The position numbers and the translations under genes were made by a program. The notes below the pieces were generated by a model. That model saw only the letters and a program-made list of their open reading frames with translations, searched no databases and was not told the origin of the DNA. This document shows, piece after piece, positions 1 through 10,870 of a stretch of DNA of 64,000 bases (the stretch's first letter is position 1; each line of letters starts with the position of its first letter). The stretch comes from Yersinia aleksiciae (GTDB taxonomy: Bacteria; Pseudomonadota; Gammaproteobacteria; Enterobacterales; Enterobacteriaceae). The stretch covers positions 1,900,073 to 1,964,072 of the forward strand of contig NZ_CP011975.1 in the NCBI RefSeq assembly GCF_001047675.1, in the 5' to 3' direction.

Positions 1-241
1 ACAGCGAAAATCCCAACGCGAAGGCGTCCAAATCCTTCGGGGTTGCCATCATCACCACATGAGAAATACCATTATAGACCAGAGCTACCGGCACTTCTTC
101 CGCCAGCCAATCCAATTGTGGTGCTGTCATTTGATGGCGCTGTAGCACGTTAAGTCGCTTGGCACCGCAAATTTCGGTGGTGAGGTCATTTTCTGAAGGT
201 TTGATCTGGCTCACTATGCGGTCCTGAAAGTTATAACCCAT
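1..241 (-). CDS. fdhD: FdhD, formate dehydrogenase sulfurtransferase (N-terminal part)
   Basis: The reverse strand encodes the first 80 residues of FdhD, the sulfurtransferase that moves sulfur from IscS to the molybdenum cofactor before it enters formate dehydrogenase. The conserved block [19 protein letters not shown], followed by a [11 protein letters not shown] segment, is diagnostic. The gene runs off the left edge, so the catalytic CxxC loop is not seen. The start is uncertain: ATG at 241 gives MGYNFQDRI, whereas a GTG at 214 gives a protein beginning MSQIKPS, which resembles the annotated start in other yersiniae as I remember it. It is divergent from fdoG, and the shared 186-bp gap probably holds both promoters. 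The position next to its client enzyme supports the call. Confidence 0.93.
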   Translation of the reverse strand, partial: MGYNFQDRIVSQIKPSENDLTTEICGAKRLNVLQRHQMTAPQLDWLAEEVPVALVYNGISHVVMMATPKDLDAFALGFSL

Positions 242-427
242 AATCACAATGTGGTAACATTCACATTAAGAATAGTGTGGCTACGTATCGTTGTTTTAGA
301 AATGTATCCCACACTGCAAAGCGTGATATCGCGTAAGCGATTTTAGCGTCTCCTATTTCGTTGAGGGAAGCGCGAACTGAATTTTAAATTTCAACAATGT
401 GACAATCGTGAGATGAAGGAGAGACCC

Positions 428-3400
428 ATGCAGGTCAGCAGAAGGCAGTTCTTTAAGATCTGCGCTGGCGGTATGGCGGGAACCACGGTCGCGGCACTCG
501 GCTTTGCGCCGTCAGTGGCGCTGGCGGAAACGCGCAATTACAAATTGCTGCGTGCCCGTGAAACGCGGAATACCTGCACATATTGCTCTGTCGGTTGCGG
601 GCTTTTGATGTATAGCCTCGGCGACGGCGCGAAAAACGCTAAAGAGAGTATTTTCCATATCGAAGGGGACCCAGATCATCCGGTCAACCGTGGCGCACTT
701 TGCCCAAAAGGAGCAGGGCTGGTGGATTTCATCCACAGCGAAAGCCGCCTGAAATACCCAGAATACCGCGCGCCAGGTTCGGACAAATGGCAGCGAATCA
801 CCTGGGATGATGCCTTTGACCGCATTGCCAAGTTGATGAAAGAGGACCGGGATGCGAACTTCATTAAGACCAACGACGCGGGCGTGACCGTCAACCGTTG
901 GCTGAGCACCGGTATGCTGTGTGCTTCGGCATCCAGTAACGAAACGGGTTATTTGACCCAGAAATTTAGTCGCGCTCTCGGCATGCTTGCCGTAGACAAC
1001 CAAGCACGTGTCTGACACGGACCAACGGTAGCAAGTCTTGCTCCAACATTTGGTCGCGGTGCGATGACCAACCACTGGGTTGACATTAAGAACGCGAATT
1101 TGATTATCGTCATGGGCGGTAATGCGGCAGAAGCGCATCCGGTGGGGTTCCGCTGGGCGATGGAAGCCAAAATCCACAACAATGCCAAGCTGCTGGTGAT
1201 AGACCCGCGCTTTACCCGTACTGCTTCGGTGGCTGACTTCTATACGCCAATCCGTTCCGGTACCGATATTGCGTTCCTGTCCGGCGTATTGTTGTACCTG
1301 ATGACCCACGAAAAAATTAACCGTGAATACGTCGAAGCCTATACCAACGCCAGCTTGCTGGTGCGGGAAGACTTTACCTTCGAAGAGGGTTTATTCAGTG
1401 GTTATGACGCCGAAAACCGCAAATACGATAAAACCAGCTGGAACTATCAGTTGGACGAGAACGGTTTTGCCAAACGGGACGTCACCCTGCAAGACCCGCG
1501 TTGCGTGTGGAACCTGCTGAAACAGCATGTCAGCCGCTATACGCCGGAGGTGGTATCCAACATTTGCGGCACACCAAAAGACGATTTCTTGCAGGTTTGC
1601 GAATATCTCGCCGAAACCAGTGTGTCCGATAAAACCGCCACCTTCCTATATGCCTTGGGCTGGACACAGCACTCGGTCGGCGCGCAGAACATCCGCACCA
1701 TGGCGATGATTCAGCTGTTGCTGGGCAATATGGGGATGGCGGGCGGCGGCATTAACGCTTTACGCGGTCACTCCAACATTCAGGGGTTAACCGACCTTGG
1801 CTTGCTGTCACAAAGCCTGCCGGGTTACCTGAATCTACCGTCAGAAAAGCAGCCGGACATTGATACCTATCTCAAGGCCAATACGCCAAAAACCCTGCTG
1901 CCGGGCCAGGTGAACTACTGGAGTAACTACCCGAAATTCTTCGTCAGTTTGATGAAAAGTTTCTACGGCGATAAAGCCCAGAAAGAGAATAGCTGGGGTT
2001 ACGACTGGTTGCCGAAGTGGGATAAAGGCTACGACGTCTTGCAGTATTTCGAAATGATGTCGCAGGGTAAAGTGAATGGCTATATCTGCCAGGGCTTTAA
2101 CCCGCTGGCGTCGTTCCCGAACAAAAACAAAGTGGTCGCTTCACTGTCGAAACTGAAATTCCTGGTCACCATTGATCCGCTCAATACGGAAACCGCGAAC
2201 TTCTGGCAAAACCACGGTGAATTTAACGATGTCGATCCATCGAAAATTCAAACGGAAGTGTTCCGCTTGCCATCCAGCTGCTTCGCTGAAGAGAACGGTT
2301 CTATCGTCAACTCCAGCCGCTGGCTGCAATGGCACTGGAAAGGCGCAGATGCACCGGGACAGGCGCTAAACGATGGCGCCATTCTGGCGGGCATCTTTAT
2401 GCGTCTGCGTGAGCAGTACCGCCGCGAAGGTGGCGCGGTGCCAGAACAGGTGCTCAATATGACCTGGGATTACCTGACACCGGACAATCCAGAGCCAGAA
2501 GAGGTGGCGCAGGAGAGTAATGGTCGTGCGCTAGCTGATATCACTGATGCCGACGGCAAAGTACTGGTCAAAAAAGGCGAGCAGCTCAGTACCTTCGCAC
2601 ATCTGCGTGATGACGGCACCACCGCCAGCGGTTGCTGGATCTTTGCCGGTAGCTGGACACCCGCCGGTAACCAGATGGCACGCCGCGATAACGCCGACCC
2701 ATCGGGCCTCGGCAATACGCTGGGCTGGGCGTGGGCATGGCCGCTTAACCGCCGCATTCTATACAACCGTGCTTCCGCTGACCCGCAAGGTAAGCCGTGG
2801 GATCCAAAGCGTCAGTTGCTGGAGTGGGATGGGGCCAAGTGGACCGGTATTGATGTTGCCGACTACAGTGCCGCCGCACCGGGCAGTGATGTTGGGCCGT
2901 TTATCATGCAGCCTGAAGGGATGGGCCGCCTGTTTGCCATCGACAAAATGGCGGAAGGGCCATTCCCGGAACACTATGAGCCATTCGAAACGCCGCTGGG
3001 TACCAACCCGCTGCATCCGAATGTGATATCCAACCCGGCCGCCCGCGTCTTTAAAGACGATCTGGCCGCGATGGGTTCTCATGAGCAATTCCCGTACGTC
3101 GGTACTACCTATCGTCTGACTGAGCATTTCCACTACTGGACCAAGCATGCGCTGCTTAATGCCATCGCTCAGCCGGAACAGTTTGTGGAAATTGGCGAAA
3201 AACTGGCCGCGAAGAAGGGCATCAAGCAGGGAGATACCGTGAAGGTCAGCTCCAACCGAGGCTATATCAAAGCCAAGGCGGTGGTGACCAAACGTATTCG
3301 CACACTGAATGTCCACGGACAAGAAGTGGACACCATTGGCATCCCGATTCACTGGGGATTCGAGGGGGTAGCGAAAAAAGGCTTCCTGGCTAACACACTG

Positions 3401-3475
3401 ACGCCATTTGTCGGTGATGCCAATACGCAAACGCCAGAGTTCAAGGCGTTCTTGGTCAACGTGGAAAAGGTGTAA
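428..3475 (+). CDS. fdoG: Formate dehydrogenase-O major subunit, selenoprotein
   Basis: Catalytic subunit of the periplasm-facing formate dehydrogenase (formate to CO2 plus two electrons), carrying bis-MGD molybdenum cofactor and one [4Fe-4S] cluster. Read through a TGA at codon 196 it is 1015 residues, like E. coli FdoG. The N-terminus has a Tat signal (SRRQFFK) and an Ala-rich cleavage region. Cluster cysteines are C50, C53, C57 and C92 (CTYCSVGC, GALCPKGAG). The TGA sits in VDNQARV-U-HGPTVAS, the known selenocysteine site. ATG 428 was chosen over an in-frame ATG at 413 because the Tat motif then starts at residue 4 and AAGGAGAG lies just upstream. First gene of fdoGHI-fdhE; standard gene finders will split it at 1013. 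Confidence 0.97.
1013..1044 (+). promoter_or_regulatory. Selenocysteine UGA codon and bacterial SECIS hairpin
   Basis: TGA at 1013-1015 is in frame in fdoG. Downstream, GG (1027-1028), a bulged T (1029), AGCA (1030-1033), loop AGTCT (1034-1038), TGCT (1039-1042) and CC (1043-1044) form the minimal SelB-binding stem-loop: an upper stem, a bulged U and a GU-containing apical loop, spaced as in E. coli fdhF and fdnG. SelB bound here delivers Sec-tRNA. SelB and SelC are both encoded in this window. Confidence 0.93.
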
Positions 3476-3487
3476 CGGAGAGAATCT

Positions 3488-4459
3488 ATGTCACTGCAAA
3501 CTCAAGACATTATCCGGCGCTCCGGCACCAACTCCCTTACGCCGCCGCCACAGGATCGTAACCATCAGGAACAGGTGGCGAAGCTTATCGACGTCACCAC
3601 CTGTATCGGCTGTAAAGCCTGTCAGGTGGCGTGCTCGGAGTGGAACGATATCCGTGATGAAGTGGGCCATAACGTCGGGGTGTACGATAACCCTGCCGAT
3701 TTGACCGCTAAATCATGGACGGTGATGCGTTTCTCTGAAATCGAAGACGAAGAGAGCGGCAAGCTGGAGTGGCTGATCCGTAAGGATGGCTGCATGCACT
3801 GCGCTGATCCGGGCTGCCTGAAGGCATGTCCGTCGGAAGGGGCTATCATTCAGTATGCGAATGGTATCGTCGATTTCCAGTCAGAACACTGTATCGGCTG
3901 TGGCTACTGCATCGCCGGTTGCCCGTTCGATGTGCCGCGCATGAACAAAGACGACAACCGAGTGTACAAATGTACCCTGTGTGTCGACCGTGTGGGTGTC
4001 GGCCAGGAACCCGCCTGTGTGAAAACCTGCCCGACGGGCGCGATTCACTTTGGCACCAAAGAGTCGATGAAAGAGGTAGCCGCTGGCCGTGTCGCGGAGC
4101 TGAAAACCCGTGGCTTTGATAACGCCGGGTTGTATGACCCTGCGGGCGTTGGCGGTACTCACGTGATGTATGTGCTGCATCATGCGGATAAACCTCAGCT
4201 CTATCATGGCCTGCCGGACAACCCCACCATCAGCCCAACGATCACCTTCTGGAAGGGCATCTGGAAACCACTGGCAGCGATTGGCTTTGCGGCCACCTTT
4301 GCCGCCAGTATCTTCCACTACGTGGGGGTCGGCCCGAATCGGGTTGAGGAAGAAGAGGAGGAAGGCGATAAGCCGGACGCCACACCAACCGAAACCACCG
4401 ACAAGGCACCAGAGGCAACCACCGCTGAACACTCAGACGACGGGGAGACGCGGAAATGA
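3488..4459 (+). CDS. fdoH: Formate dehydrogenase-O iron-sulfur subunit
   Basis: Beta subunit that carries electrons from FdoG to the cytochrome b subunit through four [4Fe-4S] clusters. Four ferredoxin-type cysteine groups are visible: [35 protein letters not shown] and CTLCVDRVG with CVKTC. A single C-terminal membrane helix (about residues 258-280, [18 protein letters not shown]) anchors it on the periplasmic side. It has 323 residues against about 300 in E. coli; the excess is a hydrophilic tail rich in Glu, Thr and Pro after the helix. It starts 12 bp after fdoG with a GGAGAG ribosome site, and its stop overlaps fdoI in an ATGA junction, indicating translational coupling. Confidence 0.96.
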   Translation: MSLQTQDIIRRSGTNSLTPPPQDRNHQEQVAKLIDVTTCIGCKACQVACSEWNDIRDEVGHNVGVYDNPADLTAKSWTVMRFSEIEDEESGKLEWLIRKDGCMHCADPGCLKACPSEGAIIQYANGIVDFQSEHCIGCGYCIAGCPFDVPRMNKDDNRVYKCTLCVDRVGVGQEPACVKTCPTGAIHFGTKESMKEVAAGRVAELKTRGFDNAGLYDPAGVGGTHVMYVLHHADKPQLYHGLPDNPTISPTITFWKGIWKPLAAIGFAATFAASIFHYVGVGPNRVEEEEEEGDKPDATPTETTDKAPEATTAEHSDDGETRK

Positions 4460-5106
4460 AAAAAGAGAAACGGATCCAGCGCTACAGTGCGCCGGAGCGT
4501 ATCAACCACTGGATAGTGGCCTTCTGCTTTATGCTGGCGGCGATCAGTGGTTTGGGGTTCTTCTTCCCGTCATTTAACTGGCTGATGAATATTTTTGGTA
4601 CACCACAGCTGGCACGCATCCTTCACCCCTTCGCCGGGGTGATTATGTTCGCCGCCTTCCTGATCATGTTTTTCCGCTACTGGAAACATAACCTGATTAA
4701 CAAGGAAGATCTGGAGTGGGCTAAAAATATCCATAAAATCGCCATGAATGAGGAAGTGGGCGATACTGGACGCTATAATTTCGGACAGAAATGCGTATTC
4801 TGGGCTGCTATTATCAGTCTGGTGCTGCTGCTGGCCAGTGGCGTGGTGATTTGGCGGCCTTACTTTGCGCCCTCGTTCCCCATCCCGCTGATTCGTCTGG
4901 CGTTGCTGGTGCATTCGCTGTCGGCTGTAGTGTTGATTCTGGTGATTATGGTGCATATCTACGCCGCCCTGTGGGTGAAGGGCACCATAACCGCGATGGT
5001 CGAAGGTTGGGTACCGGCAGCATGGGCGAAAAAGCACCATCCGCGCTGGTATCGTGAGGTGAACGCCAAACGGCAACTTCAGAAAAAACAGGAAGAGAAA
5101 CCCTGA
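4456..5106 (+). CDS. fdoI: Formate dehydrogenase-O cytochrome b556 subunit
   Basis: Gamma subunit, a four-helix membrane protein that binds two b-type hemes and passes electrons to quinone. Its 216 residues match the family length. Candidate heme ligands are His in RINHWIV near the N-terminus, LHPFAG in the second helix, and HSLSAVV with MVHIYAA in the last helix. Hydrophobic segments lie at about residues 17-35, 52-72, 112-132 and 150-172. The start overlaps the fdoH stop by four bases, and the stop overlaps the fdhE start (TGATG), so the four genes look like one transcript. Confidence 0.96.
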   Translation: MKKEKRIQRYSAPERINHWIVAFCFMLAAISGLGFFFPSFNWLMNIFGTPQLARILHPFAGVIMFAAFLIMFFRYWKHNLINKEDLEWAKNIHKIAMNEEVGDTGRYNFGQKCVFWAAIISLVLLLASGVVIWRPYFAPSFPIPLIRLALLVHSLSAVVLILVIMVHIYAALWVKGTITAMVEGWVPAAWAKKHHPRWYREVNAKRQLQKKQEEKP

Positions 5107-6035
5107 TGAGTATTCGCATTGTCCCTAAAGATCAGTTGGGAAAACAAAGCGAAAAAGGTACAACGGCGGGGAATATCCCGCCGTTACTTTTCGCGAATTT
5201 AAAAAGCCTGTATACCCGGCGCACTGAACGTTTACAGCAGTTGGCGCTGGATAACCCGCTGTCAGATTATCTGGATTTTGCGGCTAAAATTACCCAAGCG
5301 CAGCAAAAGGCACTCCATGACCATCCGTTGGTGTTGGACATGAAAGCCGAGCTGGAACAGTCCGCGGCCAGCGGCAAACCGCCACTGGATTTGAGCGTCT
5401 TTCCACGCACCGAACATTGGCGCAAGCTGCTCTCCGCGTTAATTGCCGAACTGCGCCCTGATGCACCGGATCATATTCTGGCGGTGCTGGATAATCTGGA
5501 GAAAGCGTCGGTCCATGAGCTTGAACTCTATGCCGATGCACTGTTAAATCGCGAATTTGCGCAGATCGGCAGCGAAAAGGCGCCCTTTATCTGGGCTGCA
5601 CTATCATTGTACTGGGCGCAGATGGCCAGCCAAATTCCCGGCAAAGCCCGCGCGGAATATGGTGAGCACCGTCAATTCTGCCCAGTATGCGGCAGTATTC
5701 CGGTCTCCAGTGTGGTCCATATCGGCACCCACAATGGCTTACGCTATTTGCACTGTAATCTGTGCGAAAGCGAGTGGCATGTGGTGCGGATTAAGTGCAG
5801 CAACTGCGAACAGACCCGCGATTTGAACTACTGGTCGCTGGACAGCGAGAATGCCGCCGTGAAAGCGGAAAGTTGTGGCGATTGTGGCACTTACCTGAAA
5901 ATTCTGTATCAGGAAAAAGATCCGCAGGTAGAAGCGGTGGCGGATGATCTGGCCTCGCTGATCCTAGACGCTAAGATGGAAGGCGAAGGTTTCGCGCGCA
6001 GCAGTATCAATCCGTTTGTGTTTCCCGGAGAATAA
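5106..6035 (+). CDS. fdhE: FdhE, formate dehydrogenase accessory protein
   Basis: Cytoplasmic rubredoxin-like protein needed for activity of the membrane formate dehydrogenases; it interacts with the catalytic subunit before Tat export. The C-terminal half contains CxxC pairs: [26 protein letters not shown] and CGDCGTY. The N-terminal half is helical without motifs. The 309 residues match the E. coli protein. ATG overlaps the fdoI stop by one base. Its place at the end of the fdo genes and before selA fits a biogenesis block. Confidence 0.96.
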   Translation: MSIRIVPKDQLGKQSEKGTTAGNIPPLLFANLKSLYTRRTERLQQLALDNPLSDYLDFAAKITQAQQKALHDHPLVLDMKAELEQSAASGKPPLDLSVFPRTEHWRKLLSALIAELRPDAPDHILAVLDNLEKASVHELELYADALLNREFAQIGSEKAPFIWAALSLYWAQMASQIPGKARAEYGEHRQFCPVCGSIPVSSVVHIGTHNGLRYLHCNLCESEWHVVRIKCSNCEQTRDLNYWSLDSENAAVKAESCGDCGTYLKILYQEKDPQVEAVADDLASLILDAKMEGEGFARSSINPFVFPGE

Positions 6036-6067
6036 CCTATTCCCCAGATTTGGCGACCTGCGTGACT

Positions 6068-7456
6068 ATGAGCACTGAACCACACCACCTTTACAGCCAG
6101 TTACCGGCCATTGACCGCCTGCTACGGGAGCCAGCAATGGCCCCGTTACTGGCAGAATATGGTCCTGCGCTATTGACCGATACCCTGCGTCAGATGCAAT
6201 GCGAAGCCCGTGAATACATAAGCCAGTTTCATTCGCTGGCGGATTGGTGCACGGACTGGCCTGCGGCCTTACGTCAGCGGTTGAATCAACGTCAGCCCGC
6301 ATTAAAACCGGTCTTTAACCTCTCTGGCACCGTCCTGCACACCAATTTGGGTCGTGCGGCACTGGCGGAATCGGCCATTGCGGCGGTGAATGATGCCATG
6401 CGCGGTGCGGTCACCCTTGAATACTCCCTGAGCGGCGCAGGCCGTGGGCATCGTGATCGCGCGGTGGCCGATCTGCTCTGCGAACTGACTGGCGCAGAAG
6501 ATGCCTGCATCGTCAATAACAATGCTGCGGCGGTGCTGTTGATGCTGACGGTGATGGCGACGGGCAAGCAAGTGGTGGTTTCACGCGGTGAGCTGGTGGA
6601 GATTGGCGGCGCGTTTCGCATCCCTGATGTCATGCGACAGGCGGGCTGTGAACTGGTTGAAGTGGGCACCACCAACCGCACCCACCTAAAAGATTACCGC
6701 CAGGCCATCAATGAGCAGACTGGCCTGCTGATGAAAGTGCACACCAGCAATTACAGCATTGCAGGCTTCACCGCTGCCGTTGCCGAGCCGCAACTGGTGG
6801 CCTTGGGGCAAGAGTTCGCCATTCCGACCGCCACCGATCTCGGCAGTGGTTCACTGGTGGATATGACCCGCTATGGCTTACCCGCAGAACCGATGCCACA
6901 GCAATTGATTGCCGCAGGGGTGGATTTGGTCACCTTCTCCGGTGACAAATTGCTGGGCGGGCCACAGGCGGGGATTATCCTCGGCAAAAAACAGTGGATT
7001 GAGCGCTTACAGCAGCATCCGCTCAAGCGAGCACTGCGGGCTGATAAAATGACGCTCGCCGCGCTGGATGCCACCTTACGCCTCTATCAACAGCCCGATC
7101 GGCTCACGGAGCTGCTGCCCACGATGCGGCTACTGACCCGCCCGATAGACGCTATCGCCGAGAGTGCACAACGGGTACTGGCGGCACTGAGTGATCGCTA
7201 TCGCGCTGATTTTACCTTGGCAGTGGAACCCTGTTTGTCGCAGATCGGTAGCGGCTCATTACCGGTTGACCGCTTACCCAGTTGGGCCGTAACCTTTGCG
7301 CCTAACGATGGCAGCGGGCGCACGTTGGAAGCACTGACAGCACGCTGGCGTGGATTGGTGAAGCCAGTGATTGGCCGAGTGGCTGACGGGCGTTTATGGT
7401 TAGACTTGCGCTGTTTGGAGGATGAAACAGCGTTGCTCAGGGAATTGGCACCATGA
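6068..7456 (+). CDS. selA: L-seryl-tRNA(Sec) selenium transferase
   Basis: PLP enzyme that converts Ser-tRNA(Sec) to Sec-tRNA(Sec) using selenophosphate. It has 462 residues; the PLP lysine is K294 in [12 protein letters not shown], equivalent to K295 of E. coli. Other conserved blocks are [26 protein letters not shown] and [17 protein letters not shown] 6068 ([19 protein letters not shown]) was chosen over an upstream ATG at 6050 because it matches the known N-terminus. It lies 32 bp after fdhE and overlaps selB by four bases (ATGA), as in other enterobacteria. Being directly downstream of a selenoprotein operon is unlike E. coli, where selAB is apart from fdo. Confidence 0.97.
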   Translation: MSTEPHHLYSQLPAIDRLLREPAMAPLLAEYGPALLTDTLRQMQCEAREYISQFHSLADWCTDWPAALRQRLNQRQPALKPVFNLSGTVLHTNLGRAALAESAIAAVNDAMRGAVTLEYSLSGAGRGHRDRAVADLLCELTGAEDACIVNNNAAAVLLMLTVMATGKQVVVSRGELVEIGGAFRIPDVMRQAGCELVEVGTTNRTHLKDYRQAINEQTGLLMKVHTSNYSIAGFTAAVAEPQLVALGQEFAIPTATDLGSGSLVDMTRYGLPAEPMPQQLIAAGVDLVTFSGDKLLGGPQAGIILGKKQWIERLQQHPLKRALRADKMTLAALDATLRLYQQPDRLTELLPTMRLLTRPIDAIAESAQRVLAALSDRYRADFTLAVEPCLSQIGSGSLPVDRLPSWAVTFAPNDGSGRTLEALTARWRGLVKPVIGRVADGRLWLDLRCLEDETALLRELAP

Positions 7457-9378
7457 TTATTGCTACAGCAGGCCATGTCGACCATGGCAAAACCACACTT
7501 TTACAGGCGATTACCGGGGTCGATGCTGACCGCTTACCGGAAGAAAAACAGCGTGGGATGACCATTGATCTCGGCTATGCCTATTGGCCGCAGCCTGATG
7601 GCTCCATTCTCGGCTTTATTGATGTTCCCGGTCATGAAAAATTCTTAGCCAATATGTTGGCGGGCGTGGGCGGTATTGATCATGCCTTGCTGGTGGTGGC
7701 ATGTGATGATGGCGTCATGGCGCAAACCCATGAGCATCTGGCGATTTTACGGCTCACGGGTCGCCCGACCCTCACTGTTGCGCTAACCAAAGCGGATCGG
7801 GTGGATGATGAGCGCATCGCGCAGGTGCGCCAGCAGGTGATGGCGGAACTGATTGCGCAAGGCTGGCAGCCAGAGCAAGTGACCCTGTTTGTGACCGCCG
7901 CCACCGCTGACCGTGGCATCAGTGAATTGCGCGAACATCTGGCGCAATGTCATCAGCAAGACAACGCCCATGGCCGATTACAACGGCGTTTTCGCCTCGC
8001 GATCGACCGGGCATTTAGCGTGAAAGGGGCCGGTTTGGTGGTCACTGGCACCGCACTGGCAGGCAAAGTGGCGGTGGGTGATACCTTATGGCTCACCGGC
8101 AGTGATGGTCCGGTGCGGGTGCGAGGCATTCATGCCCAAAATCAAGATACCCAACAGGCGCAGGCAGGCCAACGTATTGCCCTGAATATCAGCGGTGATA
8201 TCAGCAAGGCGCAGATCAATCGCGGCGACTGGCTGTTAGCGCAACAACCCCCTGAAGCGGTGGAGCGGGTGCTGGTGGTGGTCGATGCCGACCTGCCAAT
8301 ACAGCACTGGCAGCCGCTGCATCTGCACCACGCCGCCAGCCACATTACCGGACGTTTTTCGCTGCTGACGAATCCACCCTCCCCTGACGACAACCTATCC
8401 ATTGATCACCCATCCACGGATAACTCATCCCCACTGATACTGGCTGAGCTACTGCTGGATCACCCCCTGTGGCTGGCCGAAAACGACCGCCTTATTTTGC
8501 GGGATATCGCGGCGAAGAGAACCTTAGGCGGCGCACGGGTGATCCATCTGTCGGTGCCGAAACGGGGTAAACGTCAACCCGCCTATTTAGCCTGGTTAAC
8601 GGCGTTGGCGCAGGCTAATACTGACCACGAAGTACTGGATTTACACTTGGCGCAAGGGCCAGTTTCCTTGCGTAGCTTCAGTTGGGCGCGCCAGTTGACT
8701 GAACCTGATATGGCGGCACTGCTGGCGGGAACGGAGAGCGTGGTCGCCGGTGATATCGTGCTGTCGCAGCCCCATGCTCAGCAGGCGCAGCAAACCCTGC
8801 TGCATGTCTTGTGCCTTTATCATCAGCAGCATGGCGACCAGTTGGGATTAGGGCGCGCGCGCTTGCGGCGCATGGCCTTGCCGACGTTGGATGAAGGACT
8901 GGTCTTCCGGCTGATCGATCACTTGCTGACGCAAGGGGAGCTAAAAAATAGTCGTGGCTGGCTGCATCTGCCAGCGCACGGGCTGGGGTTTACCGAGCAG
9001 GAGCAGGCGCAGTGGCAGCGAGTCGCCCCCTATTTTGCGGATTCTCCGTGGTGGGTGCGTGATTTAGCGGCGGAGTTGCAGATGGATGAAGGCGAGATGC
9101 GCGCACTACTGCGTAAAGCGGCGCAACTGGGCCACATCACGGCCATCGTGCCGGATCGCTACTATCTGAGTCAGCGTATTGAGCAGTTCGCCGATTTGGT
9201 CCGAGAGTTGGATGCCACTCAGGGCAGCGCCTGCGCCGCGGATTTCCGCGACAGATTAGGTGTGGGCCGCAAGCTGGCGATTCAAATCCTCGAATTCTTT
9301 GACCGCAGCGGATTTACCCGCCGCCGAGGCAATGACCATATCTTGCGCGACAGTGGGCTGTTTTCGGCTATGAATTGA
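7453..9378 (+). CDS. selB: Selenocysteine-specific elongation factor SelB
   Basis: GTPase that replaces EF-Tu for Sec-tRNA and binds the SECIS hairpin. The N-terminal GTPase motifs are [22 protein letters not shown] and ALTKADR. The EF-Tu-like beta-barrel domains follow to about residue 380, then a chain of winged-helix domains; the final ones (about 520-641, ending in [12 protein letters not shown]) bind RNA. The 641 residues are slightly longer than the E. coli protein (614); part of the excess is a Pro/Asp/Ser-rich insert at about 310-325 ([14 protein letters not shown]). Convergent with otnI, with 3' ends overlapping by 11 bp. Confidence 0.97.
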   Translation: MIIATAGHVDHGKTTLLQAITGVDADRLPEEKQRGMTIDLGYAYWPQPDGSILGFIDVPGHEKFLANMLAGVGGIDHALLVVACDDGVMAQTHEHLAILRLTGRPTLTVALTKADRVDDERIAQVRQQVMAELIAQGWQPEQVTLFVTAATADRGISELREHLAQCHQQDNAHGRLQRRFRLAIDRAFSVKGAGLVVTGTALAGKVAVGDTLWLTGSDGPVRVRGIHAQNQDTQQAQAGQRIALNISGDISKAQINRGDWLLAQQPPEAVERVLVVVDADLPIQHWQPLHLHHAASHITGRFSLLTNPPSPDDNLSIDHPSTDNSSPLILAELLLDHPLWLAENDRLILRDIAAKRTLGGARVIHLSVPKRGKRQPAYLAWLTALAQANTDHEVLDLHLAQGPVSLRSFSWARQLTEPDMAALLAGTESVVAGDIVLSQPHAQQAQQTLLHVLCLYHQQHGDQLGLGRARLRRMALPTLDEGLVFRLIDHLLTQGELKNSRGWLHLPAHGLGFTEQEQAQWQRVAPYFADSPWWVRDLAAELQMDEGEMRALLRKAAQLGHITAIVPDRYYLSQRIEQFADLVRELDATQGSACAADFRDRLGVGRKLAIQILEFFDRSGFTRRRGNDHILRDSGLFSAMN

Positions 9379-10150
9379 GATATTTCTTGATCCACCCCAA
9401 TCCCGCCAAGGTGTCGGTTTTGGGGTGATATTCACAACCAATCCAGCCTTGATAGCCAACCTTATTTAGCAAATCAAATAGATAGGTGTAGTTGATCTCC
9501 CCGTCATCCGGTTCATGGCGATGGGGGGCCGAGGCGATCTGGATATGGGCGTAGCGCCCAGCGAAATCCTCGATTAACTGCGTGAGGTTGCCGTCCACCA
9601 ACTGTGCGTGGAACAAATCCAACTGCATAAACACATTGCCACGGTCAATTAACGACAGCAGTTCGTGGGTCTGATATTGGCTGGAGAACAGATAGTGGGG
9701 CTTCACCTGCGGGCTGAGCGCTTCAATCAAAATGTTGATTTGATGCGGAGCGCACTTCTCAGCCGCATAGCGGATATTGTCGATAAATGTCTGCTGATAC
9801 GCAGCGCGATCGGCACTCGGCGGCACAATACCCGCCATCACATGTATCGAAGAGCAGTTTAAGGCGAGGGCATACTCCAGCGCCCGATCGATATCCTGCC
9901 GCGCCTGCGCCTCGCGCCCTGGCAGCGCCGCCAACCCCCACTCGCCACTCAGTGGCTGACCGGGCGGAGTATTAAACAGCGCCAAATGTAGTCTGTGCTG
10001 CTGCAATTGCGCCGCTAATTGGTCGGCGGGGTAGTCATAAGGGAACAAAAACTCCACCGCCTTAAAACCGGCATCGGCAGCAGCTTTAAAACGCGCCAGA
10101 AACGGCACCTCGTTAAACAGCATCGATAAGTTAGCAGCAAACTTGGGCAT
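9368..10150 (-). CDS. otnI: 2-oxo-tetronate isomerase (hydroxypyruvate isomerase family)
   Basis: TIM-barrel enzyme of the Hyi family, expected to interconvert 2-oxo- and 3-oxo-tetronate. It has 260 residues with the family opening [19 protein letters not shown], the metal-site glutamate region [10 protein letters not shown], and a late [14 protein letters not shown] that supplies a second glutamate. The ascription to OtnI instead of glyoxylate-pathway Hyi rests on context: otnC and otnK lie immediately upstream on the same strand (3-bp gap to otnC), the arrangement described for DUF1537 kinase pathways, and there is no gcl. Its 3' end overlaps selB by 11 bp in convergent orientation. Confidence 0.88.
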   Translation of the reverse strand: MPKFAANLSMLFNEVPFLARFKAAADAGFKAVEFLFPYDYPADQLAAQLQQHRLHLALFNTPPGQPLSGEWGLAALPGREAQARQDIDRALEYALALNCSSIHVMAGIVPPSADRAAYQQTFIDNIRYAAEKCAPHQINILIEALSPQVKPHYLFSSQYQTHELLSLIDRGNVFMQLDLFHAQLVDGNLTQLIEDFAGRYAHIQIASAPHRHEPDDGEINYTYLFDLLNKVGYQGWIGCEYHPKTDTLAGLGWIKKYLNS

Positions 10151-10153
10151 GAC

Positions 10154-10795
10154 TCAACTCCGTAATTCGGCAACTTCTTCGTCAGTTAAATAGCGTATTT
10201 TGCGGTTGCCGAGAGTGAAAATCAGCTTGGCGGTCTCTTCCAACTCTTCGGTATTGTCTGCCGCCGCGCGCAGATCTTTGCCAATCACCACCGAACCATG
10301 ATTCGCTAACAAAAACGCGGTGTGATGGGGGGCTAGCCGCGCCAGATCCTCACCTAAACGCTTATCCCCCGGCCGATAATAAGGCACCACGGGCAGTTTG
10401 CCGACCCGCATCACTAGATAAGGGGTGAAGGGCTTGATGGCATTGTGCGGGTCCAAATCTTGCAGGCAGGAAAGCGCCGTCAGATAGGTGCTGTGCAGAT
10501 GAACCACCGCTTTGCATTCGGGGTTATTATGGTAGAGCGCCAGATGGAAACTCACCTCTTTCGAGGGCTTATCGCCGGATAACCACTCCCCCAGCCAGCT
10601 GACCCTCGATAGCCGCTCCGGTTGCAGCTCCCCCAGACATGATCCGGTGGGTGTGGCCAGAATCGAGCCATCAGCCAGTTGCAGGGAGAGATTACCGGCG
10701 GATCCGGTGGCATAACCCCGCTGGAAGAACGAGGCCCCCAAACGCACCAAACTGTCACGCGCCTGCTGTTCATGGACGGTGGAATCTTCAATCAT
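10154..10795 (-). CDS. otnC: 3-oxo-tetronate 4-phosphate decarboxylase (class II aldolase family)
   Basis: Class II aldolase/adducin-type metalloenzyme, expected to decarboxylate 3-oxo-tetronate 4-phosphate to dihydroxyacetone phosphate. Motifs: YATGSAGNLS (phosphate binding), VHLHSTY with the zinc histidines, and LLANHGSVV. With ATG 10795 it has 213 residues and a GGAG ribosome site at 8 bp spacing. An in-frame ATG at 10831 lies inside the last copy of a 20-bp tandem repeat and would add 12 residues without a clear ribosome site. It sits between otnK and otnI. It could be an aldolase for another substrate, but the three neighbours make the Otn pathway the best reading. Confidence 0.88.
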   Translation of the reverse strand: MIEDSTVHEQQARDSLVRLGASFFQRGYATGSAGNLSLQLADGSILATPTGSCLGELQPERLSRVSWLGEWLSGDKPSKEVSFHLALYHNNPECKAVVHLHSTYLTALSCLQDLDPHNAIKPFTPYLVMRVGKLPVVPYYRPGDKRLGEDLARLAPHHTAFLLANHGSVVIGKDLRAAADNTEELEETAKLIFTLGNRKIRYLTDEEVAELRS

Positions 10796-10810
10796 TGTGG
10801 TCACTCCAAT

Positions 10811-10870
10811 CGTAGTGGAAACGCCAGTCATATAGTGGAAACGTCAGTCATATAGTGGAAACGTCAGTCA
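10811..10870. repeat. Three tandem copies of a 20-bp unit at the otnK-otnC junction
   Basis: Units at 10811-10830, 10831-10850 and 10851-10870 share the core TAGTGGAAACGTCAGTCA; the second and third are identical and the first has small changes. Read on the coding (minus) strand, each unit carries ATGACTGACG or a variant. The array includes the otnK stop and ends 15 bp before the otnC start chosen here. Confidence 0.95.

Noticed and set aside
1013-1015. Premature stop making fdoG a pseudogene
   Set aside because: The TGA is at the known Sec196 site, followed by a proper SECIS, with selA, selB and selC present.
512-1309. 265-codon minus-strand frame across fdoG
   Set aside because: It is antisense to a well-conserved selenoprotein gene and only reflects codon bias.
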